DNA from: Anaerolineae bacterium
GTDB lineage: Bacteria > Chloroflexota > Anaerolineae > Anaerolineales > E44-bin32
NCBI GenBank assembly: GCA_011174825.1
Contig: DUEZ01000069.1
Span: 1-64,000 of the forward strand
Direction of reading: 5' to 3'
DNA length: 64,000 nt
Shown here one piece after another: positions 1 through 7,784 of the stretch; the first letter of the stretch is position 1; every line of letters begins with the position of its first letter. The notes below the pieces were generated by a model that had not been told where the DNA came from, searched no databases, and saw only the letters and a program-made list of their open reading frames with translations. Position numbers and translations under genes: made by a program.

Positions 1-96
1 CATTTGGTGGCTTGGATTGAAGATCTACAACGGACACAGAGTGAGATCGATCGTTTGTTGAGGGCGTACGACGACCAGGAGACTGATCACATCTGA
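1..96 (+). CDS. C-terminal fragment of an unidentified protein
   Basis: An open frame enters from the left edge and ends at a TGA at 94-96. The visible 31 residues include LQRTQSEIDRLLRAYDDQ, a charged amphipathic helix likely to be a coiled coil. Small proteins with a helical tail (DUF5320-like) are common beside NifX/MinD-ferredoxin clusters, so that is one possibility, but nothing visible proves it. It precedes the zinc-ribbon gene by about 70 bases on the same strand and may belong to the same operon. Confidence 0.45.
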   Translation, partial: HLVAWIEDLQRTQSEIDRLLRAYDDQETDHI

Positions 97-168
97 TCGT
101 AGGCCCACAAAATCAGGGTAAGGGAAAAATCTCACGGAAAAGAACTCTGGAACTGAATGGAGAATAAG

Positions 169-453
169 ATGAGGACATTTAAATGCTTCGACTGCGGACA
201 CACTTGGCAGCTTCCCTTCGGTCAGGGTGGGATGGGATCCGGACTTTCCTGCCCCGAATGTGAGAGCCGCAACATCCACCGAGCACCGGAGGATCGCGGC
301 TGGGCCAGGGAACGTCAGACTGAATCCGAGTTCATAGGAGGGGGTTTCGTCATGGGGCGTGGATACGGTCGTGGTGCTGGATCAGGGCGCGGATTTGGGC
401 GTGGGGGTGGGTCGGGTCGCGGTCGTCGCAGGCGAGGAAATTGGAACAGATAA
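169..453 (+). CDS. Zinc-ribbon protein with Gly/Arg-rich tail
   Basis: A 94-residue protein. The N-terminal half has two knuckles, CFDCG and CPECE, spaced like a zinc ribbon. The C-terminal 35 residues are almost only Gly, Arg and Ser. An ATG at 157 is also in frame, but GGAG at 159-162 lies six bases before the ATG at 169, which favours the later start. The neighbours are NifX/MinD-type metallocofactor genes, and a second zinc ribbon with the opposite domain order sits at 4396. Function is unknown; metal binding by the four cysteines is inferred, and an RGG-like tail could bind nucleic acid or simply be disordered. Confidence 0.7.
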   Translation: MRTFKCFDCGHTWQLPFGQGGMGSGLSCPECESRNIHRAPEDRGWARERQTESEFIGGGFVMGRGYGRGAGSGRGFGRGGGSGRGRRRRGNWNR

Positions 454-483
454 GATCTACCAGGTAAGGCTAACTTCAGGATC

Positions 484-1239
484 ATGAAGCTTCTCGAGAA
501 ACTGCTCTTGGACCTTCCAGATGGCGATGTCGTCGATGTACGCATTGGTCTCCACTGGACGGCTGTGGTCACACAGCTTGAAGGGAAGCAACGCTGTGGA
601 TTGGCTTCAACTTTGGGGAGCCCACATGAACATAGCCATGAACCTCAAGTACCGCAGGCTGGCCAATTAAAGACACTCACCGGAAGAGAGTTAGCGACAC
701 TAGCCCTTGAAAAAGATCAACCTACACTGGCGAGCGTTGGCGTTGCCGCACTCAATGCTCTACTGCCATTGCCCGAAGTGTTCTCTGAGGTCAATGCTGA
801 ATATGTCTTAGCCGATTGTGGTGCCGATAAACGAGTAGCGATCGTCGGTCACTTTCCGTTTATTCCCAGACTAAGGGAGCGCGTTGCAGAACTCATCGTG
901 CTCGAACGTGATCCACGGAAAGGCGATATGCCTGCACAAGCGGCTTCGGAGGTTCTGCCCCAATCCGATGTCGTCGCCATTACAGGAATGGCGTTGGCTA
1001 ACCACACGCTTGAGGGGCTCTTGACATTATGCAAGCCTGAGGCGCTTGTCATGGTCTTGGGGCCGAGTACTCCACTCAGTCCGATTCTCTATGATTACGG
1101 CGTGGATATGCTCTCCGGCTCGATCGTGGCAGAGATCGAGCCTGTGTTGAGGGCTGTGAGCCAAGGAGCCAACTTCCGTCAGGTTCATCGAGCGGGCGTT
1201 CGTCTTGTGACGGTGAAAAGACCAGGATTCAACGACTGA
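484..1239 (+). CDS. DUF4213/DUF364 family protein (putative heavy-metal chelation domain)
   Basis: A 251-residue soluble protein with the layout of the DUF4213-DUF364 family: an N-terminal enolase-like part, then a Rossmann-like part with the landmark VAIVGHFPFI and later AITGMALANHTLEGLL and VLGPSTPLSP. The family is predicted, not proven, to handle metal ions, and members occur with radical SAM, nitrogenase-like and ABC metal transport genes. A small His-containing stretch (HEHSHE, near residue 50) could bind metal. It lies in the forward cluster before the first NifX-like gene. The family call is fairly secure, the role is not. Confidence 0.75.
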   Translation: MKLLEKLLLDLPDGDVVDVRIGLHWTAVVTQLEGKQRCGLASTLGSPHEHSHEPQVPQAGQLKTLTGRELATLALEKDQPTLASVGVAALNALLPLPEVFSEVNAEYVLADCGADKRVAIVGHFPFIPRLRERVAELIVLERDPRKGDMPAQAASEVLPQSDVVAITGMALANHTLEGLLTLCKPEALVMVLGPSTPLSPILYDYGVDMLSGSIVAEIEPVLRAVSQGANFRQVHRAGVRLVTVKRPGFND

Positions 1240-1344
1240 GCGTAAGACTATTAGGCAACATATTGGGAACTCCGCTATATCCGATGGAATGATCTTCGAA
1301 TCTGTGTACAAACACCTAAGCTCATTAAAGAACGGAGTACTGGA

Positions 1345-1722
1345 ATGAAAATAGCGATTACTGCGAGCGAACCACAGTTTGAAGCAAAGCTTGAGCCACG
1401 ATTTGGCCGCTGTGCCTATTTCATGATCGTGGATACCGAGACCCAAGATTGGAAGCCGATGCAAAACCCTGCGGCAGAAGCCATGGGCGGCGCAGGCCCG
1501 CAAGCCGCGCAGTTCCTTGCTGACCAAGATGTGAAGGCTGTCATCAGTGGGGATATTGGACCCAACGCCTACACAGCATTAGAAGCGGCTGGTATCGATA
1601 TGTATCGTGCTCAAGTTGAACAAATCAGCACGCTGTTAGAGAAATTTCTTACCAATCAGCTTGAGCAAGTCTCAGGACCCACCAGTCCGCAGCGACATGG
1701 TGGGCGTGGCCCACGAGGATAG
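1345..1722 (+). CDS. NifX/NifB-C-terminal-like dinitrogenase cofactor domain protein (copy 1)
   Basis: A 125-residue single-domain protein of the NifX/NafY/NifB C-terminal superfamily (COG1433). Visible hallmarks are the opening KIAITASEP, the FGRCAYFMIVD segment and AVISGDIGPNAYTALEAAGI. Related domains bind iron-molybdenum or other Fe-S cofactor precursors. The C-terminus is short and basic (QRHGGRGPRG). It stands nine bases before the first MinD-ferredoxin ATPase, so the two are probably co-transcribed. No nitrogenase structural genes are seen, so this is best called an orphan NifX-like protein for a different metallocluster. Confidence 0.88.
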   Translation: MKIAITASEPQFEAKLEPRFGRCAYFMIVDTETQDWKPMQNPAAEAMGGAGPQAAQFLADQDVKAVISGDIGPNAYTALEAAGIDMYRAQVEQISTLLEKFLTNQLEQVSGPTSPQRHGGRGPRG

Positions 1723-1730
1723 CTAACCCG

Positions 1731-2648
1731 ATGATCATCACCGTTGCCAGCGGCAAAGGGGGCACCGGAAAGACGACCATAGCCACCAGCTTGGCTCTGG
1801 CGATTTCAGATCTCTCTCCGATCGTTCTCGATTGTGACGTCGAGGCACCCAACGCGCACATTTTCTTGAAGCCACAATTCAAGAAAAGCCGAGAGGTTGG
1901 CATACTGATTCCTCAGGTGGATGAAGGCAAATGTACCGGATGTGGTCATTGTGCTGAAGTCTGCCAATATCACGCCATTGTATGCGTGGCGAGCAAGGTG
2001 CTCGTCTTTCCCCAGTTATGCCATGGCTGTGGGAGTTGTTCCCTTCATTGCCCGGAAGAAGCGATTATTGAAGTGTCCAGACCTATTGGCATGCTGCAAG
2101 CCGGTCTAGGGACGGCTGGAATTCGCTTCGCCCGGGGCGTTCTGAATATCGGTGAACCAATGGCCGTGCCAATTATCCGGGAGCTCAAACACTGGCAACT
2201 CTTTCCGGATGGAGATAAGGTCATCATCGATGCGTCACCGGGCACATCATGTCCAGTGGTGGAATCTGTTCGGGATGCCGACTTTGTGCTCCTCGTCACA
2301 GAACCTACACCTTTCGGTCTGCATGACCTTCGATTAGCGGTCAAATTAACGCGCGAACTGAATCTCCCTGCGGGAGTGGTAATCAACCGGGATGGCGTTG
2401 GAGACAGTGGCGTGATGGAGTACTGCCAAAGCTCTGACATTCCCATCCTTATGCGCATCCCATTGGAACGCCGCATTGGAGAAGCCGTTGCCCGAGGGCA
2501 GGCTCTGGTCGAGGCGTTACCGGAATATATGCCACGATTCCGGCAGCTCTACGATCAAATCCTGTTGCTGAGTGACCGCCGGGAATCTACAAACCAATCT
2601 ACCAACACAGAAACTCAACCTGTAGATGATGCGAAGGTGAGATCATAA
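1731..2648 (+). CDS. MinD/Mrp-type P-loop ATPase with inserted ferredoxin domain (copy 1)
   Basis: A 305-residue member of the COG1149 family. The N-terminus has a deviant Walker A, SGKGGTGKTT (residues 7-16), with the two lysines of MinD/SIMIBI ATPases. A 2[4Fe-4S] ferredoxin insert follows, with ligands at C68, C71, C74, C78 and C97, C100, C103, C107. The later part returns to the ATPase fold (VIIDASPGTSCPV). Such proteins are thought to couple ATP hydrolysis to Fe-S or metallocluster transfer; no member is well characterised. The stop TAA shares one base with the next ATG at 2648, implying translational coupling with the paralogue. Confidence 0.9.
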   Translation: MIITVASGKGGTGKTTIATSLALAISDLSPIVLDCDVEAPNAHIFLKPQFKKSREVGILIPQVDEGKCTGCGHCAEVCQYHAIVCVASKVLVFPQLCHGCGSCSLHCPEEAIIEVSRPIGMLQAGLGTAGIRFARGVLNIGEPMAVPIIRELKHWQLFPDGDKVIIDASPGTSCPVVESVRDADFVLLVTEPTPFGLHDLRLAVKLTRELNLPAGVVINRDGVGDSGVMEYCQSSDIPILMRIPLERRIGEAVARGQALVEALPEYMPRFRQLYDQILLLSDRRESTNQSTNTETQPVDDAKVRS

Positions 2649-3550
2649 TGAAACAGCTTGTGATTTTGAGTGGAAAGGGTGGGACTGGGAAGACCAGTGT
2701 GGCGGCCGCTTTTTCACACCTGGCGACAGAGGGTCACGACCAGATTTCAGCTGTACTCGCCGATGCTGACGTGGACGCCGCCAATCTGGAGTTGGTGTTA
2801 GCTCCACACATCCTCGAACGAGATGATTTTTGGGGAGGACAGGTTGCGAAGATTAGTCAAGCGCCCTGCATCAGTTGCGGCGACTGTGTAGACGTCTGTC
2901 GATTTGACGCCATCCACGAGTCCGGGGGTCTTTACCATGTGGATCCCATTGCCTGCGAAGGCTGCGCTGCCTGCGTTTATCACTGTCCCTATGAGGCCAT
3001 CACCATGGAAAAGCAAATCGCAGGACAGTGGTTCAGGTCCGAGAGTCACTACGGACCGTTGTTCCACGCCGAGCTATATCCTGCTCAGGAGAACTCCGGC
3101 AAACTAGTCACCCTGATCAAGCAGCGCGCTCGATTGTTGGCGCTCGACGAGGGGCACGAATTGGTCATCGTAGATGGACCTCCTGGCATCGGCTGCCCCG
3201 TCATCTCAGCCGCCTCAGGCGCAGATTTGGCACTGATCGTCGCTGAACCCTCAGTTGCCGGTGTCCACGATATGCAACGAATCCTGCGAACCACCGAACA
3301 TTTCGGTGTCCGAGCGTTGGTATGCATTAACAAATCCGATCTTTACCCAGAGGGCTCGGCAGAGATCACATCCTATTGTTACGATCACAACTTCGAGGTG
3401 ATCGGCACCATTCCTTACGACATTGGGGTAACTGAAGCCATGACACAGGGCGAACCCGTGACGGTCTATCAACCATCTGGGCCCGCTGGTCAGGCGTTGC
3501 GCGAGGTTTGGACACGAACGATCTCAGCGATCAGGGATGTGGGTGAATGA
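2648..3550 (+). CDS. MinD/Mrp-type P-loop ATPase with inserted ferredoxin domain (copy 2)
   Basis: A 300-residue paralogue of the preceding gene with the same architecture: Walker A SGKGGTGKTS near residues 8-17, ferredoxin ligands C74, C77, C80, C84 and C103, C106, C109, C113, then VIVDGPPGIGCPV and a MinD-like C-terminus. Twin MinD-ferredoxin genes in tandem are the usual arrangement in archaea and anaerobic bacteria, suggesting a heterodimer. The end overlaps the next gene by four bases (ATGA). The role is inferred: ATP-driven delivery or maturation of an Fe-S-based cofactor together with the NifX-like and MIP18-like neighbours. Confidence 0.9.
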   Translation: MKQLVILSGKGGTGKTSVAAAFSHLATEGHDQISAVLADADVDAANLELVLAPHILERDDFWGGQVAKISQAPCISCGDCVDVCRFDAIHESGGLYHVDPIACEGCAACVYHCPYEAITMEKQIAGQWFRSESHYGPLFHAELYPAQENSGKLVTLIKQRARLLALDEGHELVIVDGPPGIGCPVISAASGADLALIVAEPSVAGVHDMQRILRTTEHFGVRALVCINKSDLYPEGSAEITSYCYDHNFEVIGTIPYDIGVTEAMTQGEPVTVYQPSGPAGQALREVWTRTISAIRDVGE

Positions 3551-3852
3551 ACGAAGATGCGTTGTCTCGCTTGCGTGAAGTTGTTATCGAACGTTTACGT
3601 GAGGTCATCGATCCCGAGACAAATGCGGACGTCATACGGATGCGATTGATCAAGGATCTTGAGGTCCATCCAGAGGGTTTGGTTCAATACACATTTCAGC
3701 CCTCTTCGCCATTGTGTCCGATCGCTGTATTCTTAGCGACCCAGATAAAACAAGCTATAGCTGAGGTCCCTGGTGTAACAGCTCAGGAGATCAAGGTAGA
3801 AGGCTACATCGCTGAAGAACAATTAACAGAACTCATCAATAAGGAGGCATAA
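3547..3852 (+). CDS. MIP18/DUF59 family iron-sulfur assembly protein (SufT/PaaD-like)
   Basis: A 101-residue protein matching the DUF59 fold: a helical start ending in VIDPETNADVIRMRLIKDLEV, then FQPSSPLCPIAVFLATQIKQAI with the conserved CP step, and the terminal part VPGVTAQEIKVEGY. Relatives (SufT, PaaD, the N-domain of bacterial Mrp) act in Fe-S protein maturation. It overlaps the upstream ATPase by four bases and its last codons contain AAGGAGG, the ribosome site for the next NifX-like gene. Bacterial Mrp often carries this domain fused to the ATPase, so here the partners appear as separate genes. Confidence 0.85.
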   Translation: MNEDALSRLREVVIERLREVIDPETNADVIRMRLIKDLEVHPEGLVQYTFQPSSPLCPIAVFLATQIKQAIAEVPGVTAQEIKVEGYIAEEQLTELINKEA

Positions 3853-3855
3853 AGC

Positions 3856-4263
3856 ATGAGACTTGCGTTTTCGATCGAAGATAATAACGGGCTGGAAAGC
3901 ACCATCAGCCATCACTTTGGACGCTGCCCCTATTTCATCTTGGTGGATGTCGATGGAGAGGAGATTGGGGAGGTCCTGGTGATCGATAATCCATACTTCG
4001 CACAGCACCAGCCGGGTATGGTGCCGGGCTTCATCCACAATCAGAACGCTGATGTCATGATCAGTGGCGGCATGGGACGCCGAGCGATCGCTTTCTTCCA
4101 GGAATACGGCATAGATATCGCCACTGGTGCTACCGGGACGGTAAAGGCTGCGATTGACAATTATCTGCGCGGGAACTTGAACACAGCAGAGCCTTGCCGA
4201 GAAAGCGTCAAACACGCCCGTCAACATCATCACAGTCACGATGAAGGTGATATGTCAGAGTAG
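3856..4263 (+). CDS. NifX-like cofactor-binding protein with His-rich tail (copy 2)
   Basis: A 135-residue COG1433-type protein related to copy 1: MRLAFSIEDN at the start, HHFGRCPYFILVDVDGEEI, then DVMISGGMGRRAIAFFQEYGID. Unlike copy 1 the C-terminus is rich in histidine and acid residues (HARQHHHSHDEGD), which could bind or store Ni, Zn or Fe. AAGGAGG at 3841-3847 gives a strong ribosome site inside the previous gene's end. Two divergent NifX-like proteins at the two sides of a twin MinD-ferredoxin pair suggest different steps, for example carrier and receiver. That is inference. Confidence 0.88.
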   Translation: MRLAFSIEDNNGLESTISHHFGRCPYFILVDVDGEEIGEVLVIDNPYFAQHQPGMVPGFIHNQNADVMISGGMGRRAIAFFQEYGIDIATGATGTVKAAIDNYLRGNLNTAEPCRESVKHARQHHHSHDEGDMSE

Positions 4264-4336
4264 TAATTGAGAAGCTATAGCTGTCAAGCCTAGAGCGTAT
4301 GATGTTAAGTAAGAGTTCACCAAAAACCCAAACACG

Positions 4337-4367
4337 ATGGAGCAGAATAGTGTAGGCGTTGCTCCAT
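4337..4367 (+). promoter_or_regulatory. Hairpin in the leader of the second zinc-ribbon gene
   Basis: ATGGAGCA (4337-4344) pairs with TGCTCCAT (4360-4367) around a 15-base loop. No U-tract follows, so it is more likely an RNA stability or processing stem, or a weak terminator after the NifX-like gene, than a strong intrinsic terminator. Confidence 0.4.
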
Positions 4368-4395
4368 TATTCTCGAATTGCTAGGAGGAAGTTAA

Positions 4396-4602
4396 ATGGC
4401 TTTATTTCGAGGGAGAGGTCGTGATAGGGGCACCGGTCGTGGTCGGGGACGGGGACCGGGTCGCATGGGGGGACCCAAAGCTGCCGGTCCGGATGGGAAA
4501 TGCATCTGCCCAAATTGCGGTCACAAGGAACCACATCTTGCAGGGGAGCCTTGCTTCGAGAAGGATTGCCCAAAGTGCGGCACAACGATGACGCGTGAAT
4601 AA
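4396..4602 (+). CDS. Gly/Arg-rich small protein with C-terminal zinc ribbon
   Basis: A 68-residue protein preceded by AGGAGGA. The N-terminal 30 residues are Gly/Arg repeats (DRGTGRGRGRGPGR). The C-terminus has CICPNCGHKEPHLAGEPC, then CPKCGTTMTRE, a compact metal-binding ribbon. Similar small proteins are regular companions of NifX/MinD-ferredoxin clusters in anaerobes, with no assigned activity. Relative to the gene at 169 the order of the Gly/Arg region and the zinc ribbon is reversed. A redox, metal-transfer or rubredoxin-like role is possible; none is shown. Confidence 0.8.
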   Translation: MALFRGRGRDRGTGRGRGRGPGRMGGPKAAGPDGKCICPNCGHKEPHLAGEPCFEKDCPKCGTTMTRE

Positions 4603-4793
4603 TCGATGTGACGTATCGAAGTCGCAGACAAGAAGAAACTTGCGTTCAGCTAGAAACAAGTTGCCAGATCGTCCGGTTTAACAAGAAAACAGTCGGGGAA
4701 TGATCAACAGAAGAAGAATAAACCGGATCTATGTTAGTTAATTGTATCCATAAGAACACAGGACGAAGTGATCGTTTTAAGTTGGGGAATAGC

Positions 4794-5786
4794 ATGAAGT
4801 TCGTTTATGGTCCGGTGCCCTCTCGGCGTTTGGGTCAATCGCTGGGGATCGACCCGATCCCGCTAAAAACCTGCAACTGGAATTGCGTATACTGCCAACT
4901 TGGTCGGACGAAACCGGTGGTTAACGAGCGTAGACGCTACTTCCCACCCAAGGAGATTGTTGGCCAGGTTGAAGACACCCTGAATACTCAAGATCCGGAG
5001 GAGATTGACTGGGTGACTTTTGTCGGGTCAGGAGAACCAACATTACACATTGATATCGGGTGGATGATCCGTGAGGTTAAGGCATTCACCGATCTGCCAG
5101 TTGCAGTGATTACGAATGGCGCGCTGTTACACCTGCCATCAGTTCGTGAAGAATTAGCCGCGGCTGATGCAGTGCTACCAAGCGTGGATGCCGGTACCGC
5201 AGAGTTGTACCGTAGGATCAACCGACCACATCCCGAGATTACGTTTCAACGCCATCTAGAGGGCTTGATCGCCTTCGGTCACGAATACAAGGGGAAACTG
5301 TGGTCTGAAGTCATGCTCGTTCGTGATCTAAACGACACAGAGCAGGCGTTATTAGAGCTTGTCAATCTATTTCATCGGATCGATCCTGATGAGGTTCATA
5401 TCAACCTGCCAACCCGCCCACCTGCGGAGACCTGGGTTCAACCTCCGGAAGCGGAAGGTTTGATGCGAGCGACCGCCATCTTGGGCGACATCGCCCGTTT
5501 GGTTCAACCGGTAGAAGGCACCATCGATCTCAGTGGTTATGAAAGTCTCGTTGATGCTTTGATTGGGATCATCTCCCGTCATCCGATGCGCGAGACGGAT
5601 TTGGAGCGAACGTTAACCCAATGGGCACCAGATGAGCTAAATAAGACGATGGCTGAGCTAAAAACCGATGATCGAGCTCAAGTCATTGAACGTTATGGAA
5701 CTCGTTTCTGGTGCGCAGCACCTTCATTTTTCCCCAATGAACCTCACAGCCAGACCACAGCTCCAGGCCTTCCTAGCAAGCATTGA
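4794..5786 (+). CDS. Radical SAM protein, COG0731 (wyosine-synthase-related Fe-S oxidoreductase)
   Basis: From the ATG at 4794 the protein is 330 residues. A longer frame opens at 4731, but GGGG at 4783-4786 and the conserved opening FVYGPVPSRRLG, which follows this ATG directly, support 4794. The radical SAM cysteines are C27, C31 and C34 in CNWNCVYC, followed by the GSGEPTLH segment typical of the GGE/SAM site. About 70 C-terminal residues form an extra domain that may be a winged helix. COG0731 contains archaeal Taw1-like tRNA enzymes, but bacterial members have unknown substrates. Its position after the cofactor genes suggests the same pathway. Confidence 0.85.
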   Translation: MKFVYGPVPSRRLGQSLGIDPIPLKTCNWNCVYCQLGRTKPVVNERRRYFPPKEIVGQVEDTLNTQDPEEIDWVTFVGSGEPTLHIDIGWMIREVKAFTDLPVAVITNGALLHLPSVREELAAADAVLPSVDAGTAELYRRINRPHPEITFQRHLEGLIAFGHEYKGKLWSEVMLVRDLNDTEQALLELVNLFHRIDPDEVHINLPTRPPAETWVQPPEAEGLMRATAILGDIARLVQPVEGTIDLSGYESLVDALIGIISRHPMRETDLERTLTQWAPDELNKTMAELKTDDRAQVIERYGTRFWCAAPSFFPNEPHSQTTAPGLPSKH

Positions 5787-5907
5787 GCGTGCGCACATGC
5801 TCACAATAAGTATCTTGGCTATCTTTACTCACATCAGCACCTTCTAGCGACTAAGGGATAATGCAATCGCGGGTAAAGGGAGCCGGAAATTATGGAGAAG
5901 CACAACA

Positions 5908-6819
5908 ATGGATGAAGTAAAGTCTCTAGTTAGGAGAAGAATCGGCATAGTAGGGAAAGGTGGATCCGGTAAAAGTACCACGACGGTATTAATGGCAAAG
6001 GTGCTTCGAGAGCGCGGGTATGAAGTTATCGTACTTGACGCTGATTCGACGAATGTAGGTCTTCATCAAATTCTAGAGCTAAAAAGCGCACCCGCCTCCC
6101 TGATCGACTATTTTGGGGGGATGGTATTCAGCGGGGGATCAGTAACATGTCCTGTGGATGACCCTACGCCCCTGCCCGACGCAGAGGTAACTCTGGATCA
6201 ACTTTCAGATGGATACTACGCGCGAAATCGAGAAGGCATCATCCTGCTAACGGCAGGAAAAATCGGAGATCGAGGGCCTGGCGCAGGTTGTGACGGTCCG
6301 ATCAATAAAATCGCGAGGGACTTCAAGTTACGGAGTGAAGATCCCTCCCCAGTGACCTTGGTTGATTTCAAGGCTGGTTTTGAAGATTCTGCTAGAGGTG
6401 CGATAACGAGCCTGGATTGGGTTATCGTTGTGGTGGATCCTACCAATGCGGCGATCCAAATGGCAATCCACATGAAGGAAATGGTGGCACAAATAAAGGC
6501 CGGGAAGCCACCTTCAACGCAACATCTTGAGAGTCCTGAACTAGCTGAGCTTGCTAAACTTATATTCAGAGAAGCGAGAATTAAGGATGTCTTGGTGATC
6601 TTGAATCGGGTTGTGGACGAGGAAATGGAAAACTTTCTCCAGGAGCGATTGGAGCAACATGGGATAAAACCGATCGGAACTATTCGCGAGGATCCTTCGC
6701 TAACCATCACCTGGCTTAAAGGAAAACCTCTACTAGAGACAGAAGCCCAGAAAGATGTTGAGCGGATCATCAGAATTTTAGAAGCCATCGAGGAGGAACC
6801 CGCTCATCCAATAAAATGA
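5908..6819 (+). CDS. CooC-like MinD-family ATPase
   Basis: A 303-residue P-loop ATPase. Walker A is GKGGSGKST (residues 16-24) and the VIVLDADSTN segment matches the switch region of MinD/CooC proteins. A middle segment (LTAGKIGDRGPGAGCDGPINK) fits CooC-type nickel-insertion ATPases of CO dehydrogenase. The C-terminus (VLVILNRVVDEEMENFL, then GTIREDPSLTITWLKGKPL) is also MinD-like. GGAGAAG at 5894-5900 precedes the ATG. No CODH or acetyl-CoA synthase gene is in the window, so the client enzyme is unknown. It is separated by about 120 bases from the radical SAM gene and may have its own promoter. Confidence 0.8.
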   Translation: MDEVKSLVRRRIGIVGKGGSGKSTTTVLMAKVLRERGYEVIVLDADSTNVGLHQILELKSAPASLIDYFGGMVFSGGSVTCPVDDPTPLPDAEVTLDQLSDGYYARNREGIILLTAGKIGDRGPGAGCDGPINKIARDFKLRSEDPSPVTLVDFKAGFEDSARGAITSLDWVIVVVDPTNAAIQMAIHMKEMVAQIKAGKPPSTQHLESPELAELAKLIFREARIKDVLVILNRVVDEEMENFLQERLEQHGIKPIGTIREDPSLTITWLKGKPLLETEAQKDVERIIRILEAIEEEPAHPIK

Positions 6820-6955
6820 AACCAAAGAGGCGGAGATACTATCTGAAATGTAAATTCTCACCCCCATCCCATTCAAAACCCCCACCTTGCAATTAGCTTT
6901 CAAAAGTCCCATATCTTGCGATCATGCGCGATAATTCCGATGTACCTTAACACGG

Positions 6956-7014
6956 GCAACCTCCGTCCGTGTTCCCTCTCACACCTGGGTCGCCACAAGG
7001 CGACCTCGGTTTTT
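6956..7014 (+). repeat. Repeat element copy 1 with terminator-like hairpin
   Basis: The element starts GGCAACCTCCG, continues CCGTGTT..CTCTCAC, and ends in a stem GGTCGCC (6988-6994), loop ACAA, GGCGACC (6999-7005), then CGGTTTTT. A second copy is at 7337-7395. The T-run makes a rho-independent terminator on the + strand plausible, about 190 bases after the CooC-like gene. Confidence 0.6.
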
Positions 7015-7336
7015 AAATACAAATAAGTCAGCAATCAATCCCTACCTTTACCCTTCCATTGGATTGAACTTCTAAATCTGAATCCAGGTTATTGACCCAT
7101 GGACATAAGTCGAACGGTTTTATAGTAATACCCGCGATTTGATTTAATCTCTCATGCTGAAGTAGAGGCGGCTCCCACGCTTGTCCTAAGCAAAGCCGAA
7201 GGATCGCCGTCCGGTCAAGCGCAGGATCTCAACCCGCATAATGATGTTTGAACATGAATTCACAATTCAGAACTGGGTCCGCAACTTGCCTGTCAAGATC
7301 CCACCGAGGACTTATCACGAGGGAGAAATACAAAAG

Positions 7337-7395
7337 GCAACCTCCGCCCGTGTTCACTCTCACCCCTGGGTCGAAATGTTGCGACCCGGATTTTA
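7337..7395 (+). repeat. Repeat element copy 2 with altered hairpin
   Basis: This copy has the same order of blocks as 6956-7014 and about 75-80% identity by eye. The outer stem GGGTCG (7368-7373) / CGACCC (7382-7387) is kept while the inner bases change from CCACAAGG to AAATGTTG, and the tail is GGATTTT. Conservation of the stem while the loop changes suggests that the structure matters. Confidence 0.55.
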
Positions 7396-7784
7396 TAATG
7401 GCTGGCACACTATGAGCGGAAGTTGCCCAAATGTATACACACTATATCACCTTCCGAGTTTGATTACAAATGATTCTTGATTCTCAGCAGCTTTGGAAGC
7501 CAGGGAACCTTACTTCTGTCTTCTTCTGTGCCCAGCCGAAAGGTACGCAAGCAGCGCTTGCGCACTCTAAAAAGGTCTTTCCCCTAAACAAAAGTAAGCT
7601 GTAGTGTTAATCAGGGCTTTTTACATGAAAGACAAATTTGCCCTGCTACAAACTGAGGAATCAAAGGCAGCTCACTTTCATTATTCGTAACGGCAGGATT
7701 AGGTAAATCTTTCGCATATGAAAACCCCTTCCCGAAACGAAGGTCCTAGCTTAAAATCAGCACATCCAACACGTAGAGGTATCT

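Larger units (their letters stand above)
6820..7784. other. 965-base intergenic region with a duplicated hairpin element
   Basis: No convincing gene is seen. The region holds two related copies of a 60-base element (listed separately), and at 7165-7180 a 16-base string (GAGGCGGCTCCCACGC) whose reverse complement recurs at about 48188. A short open frame at 7241-7480 overlaps the second copy, lacks a ribosome site and resembles no known protein. The area looks like decayed or repeat-invaded spacer. Confidence 0.6.

Noticed and set aside
1345-4263. Nitrogen fixation locus because of NifX-like genes
   Set aside because: No nifHDK, nifB radical SAM core, nifE/N or nifV-like genes are present. 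NifX-domain proteins beside MinD-ferredoxin ATPases are common in non-fixing anaerobes.
7241-7480. 79-residue open frame in the 6.8-7.8 kb spacer
   Set aside because: It has no ribosome site, spans a noncoding repeat copy and its translation looks like nothing known.
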